Below are positions 1 to 7,634 of a DNA stretch of 64,000 nt, piece after piece. Position numbers and translations under genes: made by a program. The first letter of the stretch is position 1. Each line of letters opens with the position of its first letter. The notes under the pieces were generated by a model. That model was given only the letters and a program-made list of their open reading frames with translations, searched no databases and was not told the DNA's origin. The DNA is from Streptomyces cavernae (GTDB taxonomy: Bacteria; Actinomycetota; Actinomycetes; Streptomycetales; Streptomycetaceae). The stretch is from NCBI RefSeq assembly GCF_004023625.1, contig NZ_RPDJ01000005.1, positions 62,001-126,000 of the forward strand. The letters are read 5' to 3'.

Positions 1-826
1 CCAACGGGACGCGGACACCTCCGGGGCGGCCTTCGCCCGGCAGCTGGGCTGCTCCGACGTGGCCTGCCTGCGCGGCAAGCCGGCCCAGGAGATCCTCCAG
101 GCGCAGGGCCGCTACGACTGGGGTCCGGTCGTCGGCGGTGACTTCCTGCCGCTGCAACCCTTCGAGGCGTTCCGGAAGGGCGCCGCGGCCCGGGTCCCCG
201 TACTCAACGGGGCCAACAAGGACGAAGGGACCATGTTCGCGTTCGGGCAGTTCGACGCGAACGGGACACCCCTCACGGCCGAGCAGTACCCCGGCGTCCT
301 CACCTCCGTCTTCGGCCCGGAACAGGGCGAGCGGGCCCTGCGGCGCTACCCGCTGTCCGGTCATCCGTCGCCCACGCTTGCCTACGGCACCGCCTTCGGT
401 GACTTCCTGATGGCCTGCCCGGCGCTGCGGCTGGGCGAAGAGCTCAAGGGGCGCGGACCCGTCTACTCCTACGAGTTCGCCGACCGCACCTCGCCTCCGT
501 TCGCCTCGCTGCGCAACCTCGACACCGACTTCCCGTTCGGTGCGACCCACGTCAACGAAGTGCAGTACCTCTTCAAGCACTTCGGTCTGCGGACACCCCT
601 GAACGCCGAGCAGAAGGTGCTCGCCCGGCGGATGGTGCAGTACTGGGGGTCGTTCATCCGCGGCGGGGCGCCGCGTGCGGACGGCCAGCCGCCCATGCCG
701 GACCAGCGGACCCAGGACGGCCTGGTGCTGTCGCTGAAGACGGCCTCCGCGGGAGGGAACACGCTGAGCGGGACCGTGCACCGGGAGCACCGGTGCGACC
801 TGTGGGACTCCGCTCCGACAGAGTGA
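1..826 (+). CDS. Carboxylesterase type B, C-terminal part (5' end outside window)
   Basis: The frame is open from base 2 to the TGA at 824-826 and continues beyond the left edge, so only about the last 274 residues are seen. The protein is a type B carboxylesterase (alpha/beta hydrolase) that would hydrolyse carboxylic esters, probably outside the membrane or in the cytosol. The acidic triad residue is likely in the motif NGANKDEGTMF near visible residue 70, and the catalytic His in FGATHVNEVQYLF near visible residue 180. The nucleophile elbow (GESAG in this family) lies upstream and is not seen. The C-terminus (YWGSFIRGGAP, then a short beta tail) is at the usual place for the family, so the 3' end is intact. 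The substrate cannot be told. Confidence 0.9.
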   Translation, partial: QRDADTSGAAFARQLGCSDVACLRGKPAQEILQAQGRYDWGPVVGGDFLPLQPFEAFRKGAAARVPVLNGANKDEGTMFAFGQFDANGTPLTAEQYPGVLTSVFGPEQGERALRRYPLSGHPSPTLAYGTAFGDFLMACPALRLGEELKGRGPVYSYEFADRTSPPFASLRNLDTDFPFGATHVNEVQYLFKHFGLRTPLNAEQKVLARRMVQYWGSFIRGGAPRADGQPPMPDQRTQDGLVLSLKTASAGGNTLSGTVHREHRCDLWDSAPTE

Positions 827-941
827 ACAGGTAGGCTTCCCGGCGTGCGTCGGGGGGAAACGCACGCCGGGTTCGTCGGTTTCGCCGGAATCCTCCGGGT
901 AGGCCGAATCCGCCAGCTTTTGTCGGGGAAAGGGAGCTGCG

Positions 942-1616
942 TTGCACGTCCAGGAATGGCTCGAGACCGTGCCGGCGGTCAGTATCTACATCCTGGTGGG
1001 CCTGGTCATCGGCCTGGAGAGTCTGGGCATTCCACTGCCGGGCGAGATCATCCTGGTCTCCTCCGCGCTGCTCGCCTCCCAGCACGGCGATATCGACCCG
1101 CTCATCCTCGGTATCTGCGCCACCGCGGGCGCGATCATCGGCGACTCCATCGGCTACGCCATCGGCCGCAAGGGAGGGCGGCCGCTGCTGGCCTGGCTCG
1201 GCGGCAAGTTCCCCAAGCACTTCGGTGAGGCGAACATCGCCACCGCCGAGCGCTCCTTCGAGAAGTGGGGCATGTGGGCGGTCTTCTTCGGCCGGTTCGT
1301 CGCCCTGCTGAGGATCTTCGCGGGGCCGCTCGCGGGTGTGCTGCGCATGCCGTACTGGAAGTTCCTGATCGCCAACGTCCTCGGCGGCATCCTCTGGGCG
1401 GGTGGCACCACGGCCGTCATCTACTACGTCGGCATCGTCGCGGAGTCCTGGCTGAAGCGGTTCTCCTGGCTCGGGCTGGTGGCGGCCGTGCTCGTCGGAC
1501 TCACCTCGATGCTGGTGCTCAAGCGCAAGGCGAAGAAGTCCGCCGAGGCCGCGTCCGCCGCCGCTCCCGCCGAGCGGGGGGCGACGGAACCCGAGGCGGT
1601 TCCGGCCGCGGACTAG
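942..1616 (+). CDS. DedA family inner-membrane protein
   Basis: This 224-aa integral membrane protein belongs to the DedA/SNARE-associated (DUF1538-unrelated) family, whose members act in membrane lipid carrier recycling and proton-motive-force homeostasis. It shows the DedA core: the hydrophobic N-terminus with LESLGIPLPGEIIL (residues about 26-40), the charged loop GDSIGYAIGRKGGRPLL, the conserved FGRFVALLRIFAGPLAGVLRMPYWKFL stretch split by re-entrant helices, and GGILWAGGTTAVIYYVG. The tail after residue 185 is charged and low in complexity. The start is TTG at 942 because GGGAG sits five bases upstream and the family begins near here. It stands alone, with the previous gene ending 115 bases upstream. 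Its specific lipid substrate is unknown. Confidence 0.92.
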   Translation: MHVQEWLETVPAVSIYILVGLVIGLESLGIPLPGEIILVSSALLASQHGDIDPLILGICATAGAIIGDSIGYAIGRKGGRPLLAWLGGKFPKHFGEANIATAERSFEKWGMWAVFFGRFVALLRIFAGPLAGVLRMPYWKFLIANVLGGILWAGGTTAVIYYVGIVAESWLKRFSWLGLVAAVLVGLTSMLVLKRKAKKSAEAASAAAPAERGATEPEAVPAAD

Positions 1617-1710
1617 TGCCTCGGGCCGGGACCTGTGCCTCGGCCCGGGCGGGGACGTAGGTGGTTGCTCGCGTAGCCCCCGCGCCCGCCTTCGGGGCAC
1701 CTGGTCTCCG

Positions 1711-2241
1711 TCAGTCTCCGTACTCCTGGCTGTGCGCCTTCGCCAGTTCCGTGTAGTACGTGCCGTTCAGCGTGATGCCCTCGCGCTCCTCGTCGGTCAG
1801 GGGACGCTTGACCTTGGCGGGTACGCCCGCGACGAGTGAGCCCGGGGGCACCCGCATGCCCTGTGGCACCAGCGCCTGTGCGGCGACCAGTGAACCCGCG
1901 CCGATCACCGCGCCGTTGAGCACCGTCGCCCCCATGCCGATCAGACAGTCGTCCTCGACCGTCGCGCCGTGCACCACGGCGTTGTGCCCGACCGACACCC
2001 GCGCGCCGATGGAGATCGGGAAGCCGGGGTCGACATGCAGCGTGCAGTTGTCCTGGATGTTGCTGTCGGCACCGAGGACGATCGGTCCGCAGTCCGCACG
2101 CAGTACCGCCCCGTACCAGACGCTCGCGCCGGCGAGCAGCGTCACCTCGCCGATCAGCACGGAGGTCGGGGAGACGAAGGCCGCGTCGTCCACCTCCGGC
2201 TCCTTGCCGCCGAATGCCGTGATCAGCGCATGCTGCCTCAT
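1711..2241 (-). CDS. Gamma carbonic anhydrase-like hexapeptide-repeat protein (PaaY/YrdA type)
   Basis: The 176-aa product is a left-handed beta-helix protein of the gamma carbonic anhydrase/PaaY group. The hexapeptide repeats are clear (VSPTSVLIGEVTLLAGASVWYGAV, later CLIGMGATVLNGAVIGAGSLVAAQALV). The metal-ligand histidines of the family fall in LHVDPG and in VGHNAVVHGATV. Members act as Zn/Fe carbonic anhydrases or thioesterases, and the exact reaction cannot be read from sequence. I chose the ATG at 2241, which matches the family start MxxxALI. An upstream in-frame ATG at 2268 has a better ribosome site (GAGGGG seven bases away) and would add nine residues. The gene is transcribed away from the acyltransferase at 2420, and the two share a 178-bp promoter region. 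Confidence 0.9.
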   Translation of the reverse strand: MRQHALITAFGGKEPEVDDAAFVSPTSVLIGEVTLLAGASVWYGAVLRADCGPIVLGADSNIQDNCTLHVDPGFPISIGARVSVGHNAVVHGATVEDDCLIGMGATVLNGAVIGAGSLVAAQALVPQGMRVPPGSLVAGVPAKVKRPLTDEEREGITLNGTYYTELAKAHSQEYGD

Positions 2242-2419
2242 CGACGTCCGCCTCGTCGTCCGCCCCATCGTCGTTCCCCTCTTCTCTTCGTCCCACGCCC
2301 TCGCCGGTGTGCTCACCGGAACCGTAGGGCATGGACGCCAGAGCCCGGCCGGGCGGGTGGGGCGAAGATCACAGCCGTATCGGCCCGTGCGCCGGGAGCG
2401 CCCTGAGTACGGTGAGCGG

Positions 2420-3175
2420 GTGCCCAAGAGCAGGAACACGTTCTCGTCATGGCGACGGCGCCTCGCGCAGCGCGCAGTCCACGTCGGCTGGGCCTGGGTG
2501 CAGCGCACGGGGTCGGTGAGCGCCGAACGCCCGGGACGGTTCGCCTTCGGCGCCATGGGAACGGGTACCAGACTCGCCTTCCCGCTCGGCACGGTCTTCG
2601 GAGAGCCCTGGATCCACCTCGGCGCGCACTGCATCATCGGCGAACAGGTCACCCTGACGGCCGGGTTGATGCCCGACCTCGACCTCGGCCCCGACCCCAT
2701 CCTGCGCATCGGCGACGGTGTCGTACTCGGCCGCGGCAGCCATGTCATCGCCGACACGACGGTGACGATAGGCAGCGACTGCTACTTCGGGCCCTATGTG
2801 TACGTGACCTCGACCAACCACTCCTACGACGACCCGCACGAGCCCATCGGCAAGCAGTGGCCGCGCATGGACCCGGTCTCGATCGGGTCCGGCTGCTGGA
2901 TCGGCACGGGGGCGGTGATCCTGCCGGGGGCGCGGATCGGGCGGAACGTGGTGGTGGCGGCCGGGGCGGTCGTCCGCGGTGCCGTCCCGGACCACTCGGT
3001 GGTGGCCGGGGCGCCGGCCCGGGTCGTACGGCACTGGGATCCGGTGGACGGCTGGCAGCCGCCGCTGCGCACCCCGCCACCGGTGCCGATACCCGAAGGG
3101 GTCACGCCGGAGCAGCTGCTGGCGCTGGCGGACCTCGACGAGGAGGGGGCCGCGCGGCTCGCGGAGCTCGACTAG
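2420..3175 (+). CDS. Acyltransferase, left-handed beta-helix (maltose/galactoside acetyltransferase-like)
   Basis: This 251-aa protein is of the CysE/LacA/WbbJ hexapeptide acyltransferase superfamily and would move an acetyl or other acyl group from CoA to a sugar or similar alcohol. The N-terminal 50 residues are a helical leader, and the beta helix starts near IHLGAHCIIGEQVTL. The catalytic-type His is in STNHSYDDP, the family loop where LacA carries its active-site His. The coil SGCWIGTGAVILPGARIGRNVVVAAGAVV follows, then a proline-rich tail. The GTG start at 2420 lies six bases after a TACGGT box (2408-2413), which suggests a leaderless message. It diverges from the gamma carbonic anhydrase gene. 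The acceptor is unknown. Confidence 0.85.
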   Translation: MPKSRNTFSSWRRRLAQRAVHVGWAWVQRTGSVSAERPGRFAFGAMGTGTRLAFPLGTVFGEPWIHLGAHCIIGEQVTLTAGLMPDLDLGPDPILRIGDGVVLGRGSHVIADTTVTIGSDCYFGPYVYVTSTNHSYDDPHEPIGKQWPRMDPVSIGSGCWIGTGAVILPGARIGRNVVVAAGAVVRGAVPDHSVVAGAPARVVRHWDPVDGWQPPLRTPPPVPIPEGVTPEQLLALADLDEEGAARLAELD

Positions 3176-3230
3176 CAGGTGCGGTTGTGGAGTTGGGTGG
3201 GAATGACGGCGGACGCCCCCTGCGGCGGCG

Positions 3231-3255
3231 GACGCCCCCTGCGGCGGCGGGCGTC
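3231..3255. terminator. Hairpin between convergent genes
   Basis: The arms GACGCCC (3231-3237) and GGGCGTC (3249-3255) pair perfectly over an 11-base loop. They lie between the convergent acyltransferase (ends 3175) and EamA (ends 3264), so a bidirectional terminator is likely. The left arm sits inside a 19-bp direct repeat (copies starting near 3207 and 3226). There is no T-run, which is common in Streptomyces. Confidence 0.5.
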
Positions 3256-3263
3256 GTGGTGGC

Positions 3264-4121
3264 TCAGCCCGTCGCGAGCAGCACCGTGCCCGCGAGCGCC
3301 AGAGCCGCTCCCGCCGCCTGCACCGCGCGCAGCCGCTCGCTGAGGAAGCCGCGGGCGGCCAGTGCCGTGACCACCGGGTAGAGCGAGGCCAGTACGGCGG
3401 CCACCGTGACGGGGCCGTGCTGGGCGGCGATCGCGTAGGTGCCGTTGGCGGCGACGTCGGCGAGCCCGACGAAGCCGAGGGCGGGGAGCGAGCGCCAGGG
3501 GAAGCCGTCCTCGGGCAGTGCCCGCGCGCCGCGCCGCACCGATACGTACAGCGCCGCGCCGCCCGCGGCCACGTTCATCACGCGCTGTACGAAAAGGGCG
3601 AGGAACAGGCCCGTGATCGTCGTCGAGGCCTCCGCGATCAGGGACATCACCGCGCCGAAGCCGACCGCGGCGAGCAGGGTGAGCCAGACGGCCTGCCGCT
3701 GTACGGGGGCGCCCTTGAACTGTGGTCCGCCCGCGAGCACGACTCCGACCACGGCGACCGCGATGCCAGCGAACTGCAGCAGCCCCGGGCGTTCCCCGAG
3801 CACCAGCCCCACGGCGACGGGTACGGCGACACCGAGCGAGCCGAGCGGTGAGACCACGCCCATCGGGCCGAGGGCCAGCGCCTTGTAGAACCCGAGCATC
3901 GCCACCGGCCCGACCAGGCCCGCCGCCACCGCGAACCACAGCTGACCGCTCGCCTCGCTCCAGGCGCCGGTGCCGAACACGATCGCGCCCAGCACCGCCA
4001 CCGCGATCGACTGCGAGACGACCACCACCGTGAGCGCGGGGGTGCGCCGGGTCAGCAGTCCGCCACCGAAGTCGGCCAGCCCCCACAGGAGGCTGGTGGC
4101 CAGGGCGAACGACGTGGTCAT
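3264..4121 (-). CDS. EamA (DMT superfamily) transporter
   Basis: The 285-aa protein has ten predicted membrane helices in two EamA halves, typical of drug/metabolite exporters. The first half starts at MTTSFALATSLLWGLADF and carries a family PLGSLGVAVPVAVGLVLGERP segment. The second half ends with SLYPVVTALAARGFLSERLRAVQAAG, the standard EamA signature before the last helix. The ATG at 4121 has GAGGAG four bases upstream. It is transcribed away from the XRE-cupin regulator at 4228, and a large inverted repeat (4133-4189) covers the shared promoter. The regulator therefore very probably controls this exporter. The exported solute is unknown; amino acids or antibiotics are common in this family. 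Confidence 0.9.
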   Translation of the reverse strand: MTTSFALATSLLWGLADFGGGLLTRRTPALTVVVVSQSIAVAVLGAIVFGTGAWSEASGQLWFAVAAGLVGPVAMLGFYKALALGPMGVVSPLGSLGVAVPVAVGLVLGERPGLLQFAGIAVAVVGVVLAGGPQFKGAPVQRQAVWLTLLAAVGFGAVMSLIAEASTTITGLFLALFVQRVMNVAAGGAALYVSVRRGARALPEDGFPWRSLPALGFVGLADVAANGTYAIAAQHGPVTVAAVLASLYPVVTALAARGFLSERLRAVQAAGAALALAGTVLLATG

Positions 4122-4132
4122 GGGGCTCCTCG

Positions 4133-4189
4133 CAGTACAGTTCAGTGAACGATCAGGTGCACCTCAGCATAGTTCATTGGACTGTACTG
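4133..4189. promoter_or_regulatory. Large nested inverted repeat, probable operator of the XRE-cupin regulator
   Basis: CAGTACAGTTCAGTGAAC (4133-4150) and GTTCATTGGACTGTACTG (4172-4189) are inverted copies with 16 of 18 bases matching. Each arm holds its own smaller dyad: GTTCA-G-TGAAC on the left is perfect, and the right one has one mismatch. A further perfect decamer, AGGTGCACCT (4155-4164), lies in the spacer. The site fills the gap between two divergent starts, as expected for a regulator binding as two dimers and controlling both genes. Confidence 0.75.
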
Positions 4190-4227
4190 AGTCATCCACA
4201 ATAGTGGACGGACAGAGTGGACGGAAT

Positions 4228-4800
4228 GTGTCGGACCTCGACCTGCTGACCCAGTCCCTGGCGCGCAACGTCAAGCGCTGGCGGAACGAGCGCGGCTTCA
4301 CCCTGGAAGCGCTCGCCGCCAGGGCCGGGGTCAGCCGCGGCATGCTCATCCAGATCGAGCAGGCCCGGACCAACCCCAGCATCGGCACCGTCGTCAAGAT
4401 CGGCGACGCCCTCGGGGTCAGCATCACCACCTTGCTCGACTACGAACAGGGCCCGAAGGTCCGGATCGTCCCGGCCGAGCAGGCGGTGCGGCTCTGGCAC
4501 ACCGAGGCGGGCAGCTACAACCGGCTGCTCGCGGGGACGGAGGCGCCGGGGCCGCTCGAGATGTGGGACTGGCGGCTGATGCCGGGTGAGAGCAGCACCT
4601 CGGACCCGCATCCGGCGGGGACGGTGGAGCTCGTCCATGTCACGGCCGGCGAACTCGCGCTGACCGTCGACGGCGTACCGCACCGTGTGCCGACCGGCGC
4701 GAGTGCCTCCTTCGAGGCGAACAGTTCCCACACGTACGGCAATGACGGGGAGCTGCCGGTCGAAATGATCATGACTGTTTCGGTGCCGCCCGTGAGGTGA
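4228..4800 (+). CDS. XRE-family transcriptional regulator with C-terminal cupin domain
   Basis: This 190-aa DNA-binding regulator has an HTH_3 domain at residues about 8-65 (VKRWRNERGFTLEALAARAGVSRGMLIQIEQARTNPSIGTV) and a cupin sensor barrel at about 110-187 (WDWRLMPGESSTSDPHPAGTVELVHVTAGELAL). The cupin presumably binds a small ligand. Such proteins often repress a divergently encoded exporter, here the EamA gene. The GTG at 4228 gives the usual family N-terminus SDLDLLTQSLARNV; another GTG at 4204 would add eight residues. Neither has a strong ribosome site. The next gene (4824) follows by 23 bases but has its own -10-like box. Confidence 0.88.
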   Translation: MSDLDLLTQSLARNVKRWRNERGFTLEALAARAGVSRGMLIQIEQARTNPSIGTVVKIGDALGVSITTLLDYEQGPKVRIVPAEQAVRLWHTEAGSYNRLLAGTEAPGPLEMWDWRLMPGESSTSDPHPAGTVELVHVTAGELALTVDGVPHRVPTGASASFEANSSHTYGNDGELPVEMIMTVSVPPVR

Positions 4801-4823
4801 GGTGGCCCTGTTAGCGTGCCGGT

Positions 4824-5381
4824 ATGCGCGCACCCATCGGACACTTCGACAACGCCACGCCCGCTCCCGACTGCCTCGAAGAGCTTCCGCCACCGGTGGC
4901 CGAGGCCGTACGCCATTGGGGCGGCAGCGTGCCCGCCGAGCAGATCCTCTACGTCGACACCGAGCCGCAGTGGGCGGACACGGCGGTGTTCCTGGAGCAC
5001 TACGGCAGGGAACTGCTCGACCAGTCCGCGAACTGCGTGGTCGTCGCGGGCAAGCGGGGTGCGGAGACGACGCTCGCGGCGTGCGTGGTGCTGTCCGCCA
5101 CGCGGGTGGACGTCAATGGCACGGTCCGTCGCCAACTCGGCACCCGCAAGGCGTCCTTCGCGCCGATGGAGACCGCCACCGGGGAGACCGGGATGGAGTA
5201 CGGCGGCATCACGCCCATCGGGCTGCCCGGGGCCTGGCCGGTCCTGGTGGACTCCGCGGTGGTGGATCTGCCGTACGTGCTGGTCGGGAGCGGGCGGCGC
5301 AGGGGGAAGCTGTTGGTGCCGGGGAAGGCGTTCGCGGAGTTGCCCGGCGTGGTGGTGCTGGAGGGTCTGGGGCTGGGCTGA
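4824..5381 (+). CDS. YbaK/EbsC-type aminoacyl-tRNA deacylase
   Basis: The 185-aa protein belongs to the YbaK/ProX editing family, which hydrolyses mischarged aminoacyl-tRNA in trans. The catalytic Lys is likely the K in GTRKASFAP, and the substrate-pocket motif GGITPIGLPG follows, both in the canonical order. The ATG lies six bases after TAGCGT (4812-4817), so the message may be leaderless. The last codons and the TGA are part of a 43-bp tandem duplication (5337-5422). The duplication does not change the product, because the stop falls exactly at the junction. Which tRNA it edits is unknown. Confidence 0.88.
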   Translation: MRAPIGHFDNATPAPDCLEELPPPVAEAVRHWGGSVPAEQILYVDTEPQWADTAVFLEHYGRELLDQSANCVVVAGKRGAETTLAACVVLSATRVDVNGTVRRQLGTRKASFAPMETATGETGMEYGGITPIGLPGAWPVLVDSAVVDLPYVLVGSGRRRGKLLVPGKAFAELPGVVVLEGLGLG

Positions 5382-5422
5382 GTTGCCCGGCGTGGTGGTG
5401 CTGGACGGTCTGGGGCTGGGCT
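5337..5422 (+). repeat. 43-bp tandem duplication across the stop codon of the deacylase gene
   Basis: Bases 5337-5379 and 5380-5422 are two copies of a 43-bp unit that differ at one position (GAGGGTC against GACGGTC). The first copy encodes the C-terminus and ends with T of the TGA; the second is downstream of the stop. The near identity points to a recent slippage or unequal exchange event. Confidence 0.95.
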
Positions 5423-5436
5423 GAGCGGCCCGTGCG

Positions 5437-6681
5437 TTACGTCCTCGCGTGGTGTGACAGGGCCTGGTGGGGATCCGATTCCCCGGGGCGCGGGGACGGG
5501 TCCGCGTGGACCAGGGCCGCGGTCAGCCGGGGCACCGCGTGCAGGAGTGCGTGCTCCGCCTCGACCGCCACACAGTGTGCCTGACGTACTGTCAACTCTC
5601 CGTCCACCACCACCGCGACCTCCGCCCGCAGCCGATGCCCCACCCAGCGCAACCGCAGTTCGCCCACCTCGGTGACCCCGGGGACCCTCCGCAGGGCGTG
5701 CTCGGCCGCGTCCACGAGAGCCGGGTCGACCGCGTCCATCACCCGCCGGAAGACCTCGCGCGCCGCGTCCCGCAGCACCAGCAGGATCGCGGCCGTGATG
5801 GCCAGACCCACAAGTGGGTCGACGAGTGGCAGGCCGAGGGCCGCGCCGCCCGCGCTCAGCAGGACGGCGAGTGAGGTGAAGCCGTCCGTGCGGGCGTGCA
5901 GTCCGTCGGCGACGAGTGCGGCGGAGCCGATCGACCGGCCCACGCGGATGCGGTAGCGGGCCACCCACTCGTTGCCCGCGAAGCCGATCAGGGCGGCCGC
6001 GGCGACCGCCCCCACGTGGTCGATGGCCCGCGGGTCGAGCAGCCGGTCGACCGCGCTCCACGCGATGAACGCGGCCGAAGCGGCGATCGTGAGCACGATG
6101 GCGATCCCCGCCAGATCCTCCGCCCGCCCGTATCCGTACGTGAACCGGCGGGTCGCCGCGCGTCGGCCGAGTACGAACGCGATGGCGAGCGGCACGGCCG
6201 TGAGCGCGTCGGCGGCGTTGTGCACCGTGTCGCCCAGCAGGGCGACGGAGCCGGACAGGACCACCACGCCCGCCTGGACGGCGGCCGTCAGACCCAGGAC
6301 GCCCAGCGAGATCCAGAGTGCTCGCATCCCCCGCGCGGACGACTCCAGGGCCCGGTCGACCTTGTCGGCGGTGTCGTGCGAGTGCGGGGTGAAGGCGTGC
6401 GACAGCCGGTGGCGGAGCCAGGAGAGGGGGGTGTGCGCGGGGGAGTGGTTGTGCTCGTGCGGGCGGTGCACATGATCGTGGTCGTGCCGGCCGGGGTCGT
6501 GCTCGTGGTCGTGTCGGCGGAGGCCGTGGTCGTGCGGGAGGTGCGCATGTTCGTGGTCGTGCCGGCGGTGCTCGTGCCGGTGGGGGTCGTGGGTGCCGGT
6601 GTGTGACGTGGGGCCGGGCCCCGGCGTGTGGTGGGCGTCCCCGTCCTCGTACGGCTGGGTGTCTCCGGGCCGGTCGGTCAC
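5437..6681 (-). CDS. Cation diffusion facilitator (CDF) metal exporter with a long His-rich N-terminus
   Basis: This 414-aa membrane antiporter should export Zn(II) or a similar divalent metal for protons. Residues about 17-100 are an extreme His/Asp/Glu-rich tail with repeated HDHEH, HEHRRHDH and HDHDHVH units, a probable cytosolic metal sponge. Six helices follow. The two metal-site motifs are visible: GDTVHNAADAL in TM2 (H154, D158) and ADGLHARTDGF in TM5. A CDF cytoplasmic domain closes the protein. The GTG at 6681 has AAGGGG six bases upstream. The divergent ArsR gene starts 87 bases away, as is usual for CzcD/ZitB-type exporters under ArsR/SmtB control. Confidence 0.93.
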   Translation of the reverse strand: MTDRPGDTQPYEDGDAHHTPGPGPTSHTGTHDPHRHEHRRHDHEHAHLPHDHGLRRHDHEHDPGRHDHDHVHRPHEHNHSPAHTPLSWLRHRLSHAFTPHSHDTADKVDRALESSARGMRALWISLGVLGLTAAVQAGVVVLSGSVALLGDTVHNAADALTAVPLAIAFVLGRRAATRRFTYGYGRAEDLAGIAIVLTIAASAAFIAWSAVDRLLDPRAIDHVGAVAAAALIGFAGNEWVARYRIRVGRSIGSAALVADGLHARTDGFTSLAVLLSAGGAALGLPLVDPLVGLAITAAILLVLRDAAREVFRRVMDAVDPALVDAAEHALRRVPGVTEVGELRLRWVGHRLRAEVAVVVDGELTVRQAHCVAVEAEHALLHAVPRLTAALVHADPSPRPGESDPHQALSHHART

Positions 6682-6762
6682 GAGCTTCCCCTTTCGGGCG
6701 TGCGAGCGCGGTCGCGGGGCCGCGTCGGACGGTGGACTTCTGCCCCGCCCCTGGCCCATTAT

Positions 6763-6778
6763 GTGCGTATGAGCGCAC
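6763..6778. promoter_or_regulatory. Short inverted repeat over the arsR start, possible ArsR operator
   Basis: GTGCG (6763-6767) and CGCAC (6774-6778) form a perfect dyad with a six-base centre that contains the ATG of the ArsR gene. ArsR/SmtB repressors commonly bind such imperfect 12-2-12 sites at their own promoter. The arms are short, so this is only a candidate. Confidence 0.35.
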
Positions 6779-7128
6779 GCATGCACCTTTCATCTGCGAA
6801 CGATGCGCATCCGCGCAATCCGGGCGAGGAGCAGTTCGCGCTCGCCGCGGAGTTGCTCGCCCTGTTGGGGGACCGCACCAGGCTCACCCTGCTGCATGCC
6901 CTGACCGGCGGTGAGGCGGACGTGAGCACCCTCACCGAGATCTGTGGTGCCGCGCGTCCGGCGGTCAGTCAGCATCTGGCCCGGCTTCGGCTCGCGGGGC
7001 TCGTCGCTACCCGCAAGGAGGGGCGCCGGGTGGTCTACTCGCTGCCCGACGGCCACCTCCGTCGTGTTGTGGCGGAGGCCCTGAACCTGGCGGATCACCG
7101 TCTGAGCAACCGTCCGGCGCACGACTGA
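6769..7128 (+). CDS. ArsR/SmtB family metal-responsive repressor
   Basis: The 119-aa winged-helix protein has the ArsR fold: EEQFALAAELLALLGDRTRLTLLHAL, then the recognition helix CGAARPAVSQHLARLRLAGLVATRKEGRRVVYSL split over residues about 50-90. A short His-containing tail (GHLRRVV, ADHRLSNRPAH) could supply metal ligands, as in the alpha-5 sites of SmtB/CzrA. The ATG at 6769 is the first in-frame start giving the family length. No ribosome site precedes it, so leaderless translation is possible. It faces the CDF exporter and is expected to repress it until Zn or a related metal accumulates. Confidence 0.9.
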   Translation: MSARMHLSSANDAHPRNPGEEQFALAAELLALLGDRTRLTLLHALTGGEADVSTLTEICGAARPAVSQHLARLRLAGLVATRKEGRRVVYSLPDGHLRRVVAEALNLADHRLSNRPAHD

Positions 7129-7324
7129 CGAAAGCGGCGAGGCCGGTACGGCCCGACGGGAGACCCCTGACAGCGAATGTGTCCTGACGTGCACCGGCTT
7201 CGCGACGGAGCGTTTCGCCGGGTTGTACAGCCCTGTAAATTGCCTCCCGTGCCGGAACGCCTCTCGTACCGGCCGCGGTCCGCGCCCGTGCGACCCCGTC
7301 CGTCCCCGGAAGAGAGCAGTCCAG

Positions 7325-7540
7325 ATGTTCGGCTTGAGTGAACTCGCCCTGATCCTCCTCGTCGTCATCGTTGCGCTCGGTGTCAAGAAGGGGCCCGAGC
7401 TGATCCGTTCGGCCGGCCGGGCGACGCGTGTCTTCAAGAGCGAGGCCAAGGCGCTGCGCGATCCGCGGGCGGGGACGGCGCCGCGCGTCGTGCCCGGCAC
7501 GGTCGTCGGGCGTGACGATCCGGCGGCGCCGCGCGCCTGA
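7325..7540 (+). CDS. TatA/TatE-type twin-arginine translocase subunit
   Basis: The 71-aa protein has the full TatA pattern: an N-terminal MFGLSELALILLVVIVALG membrane helix, a hinge, and the amphipathic helix KKGPELIRSAGRATRVFKSEAK, followed by a short polar tail. It would form part of the Tat pore that exports folded proteins carrying RR signals, two of which occur in this window (PhoD and the PHP phosphoesterase). It is not next to tatC and is probably an extra paralogue rather than the main tatA. The hinge reads GVKKGPEL where the main TatA usually has GxKKLPEL. Confidence 0.88.
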   Translation: MFGLSELALILLVVIVALGVKKGPELIRSAGRATRVFKSEAKALRDPRAGTAPRVVPGTVVGRDDPAAPRA

Positions 7541-7581
7541 GAACGGCACCGTCCGTCGGAGGCGGATTCCGCCGCCGCCGC

Positions 7582-7609
7582 GTTCCACGGTGGGCGTACA
7601 CCGTGGAAC
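7582..7609. terminator. Strong hairpin between tatA-like gene and ketosynthase
   Basis: GTTCCACGGTG (7582-7592) and CACCGTGGAAC (7599-7609) form a perfect 11-bp stem with a six-base loop. It sits between two convergent genes, so it should terminate both. No U-tract follows. Confidence 0.8.
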
Positions 7610-7634
7610 ACCGGAGGGACGATGACTTGATGTG

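Noticed and set aside
654..1700. Long minus-strand frame opposite DedA
   Set aside because: Translation is Arg/Gly/Asp-rich low complexity and lies antisense to a clear DedA gene with good codon bias.
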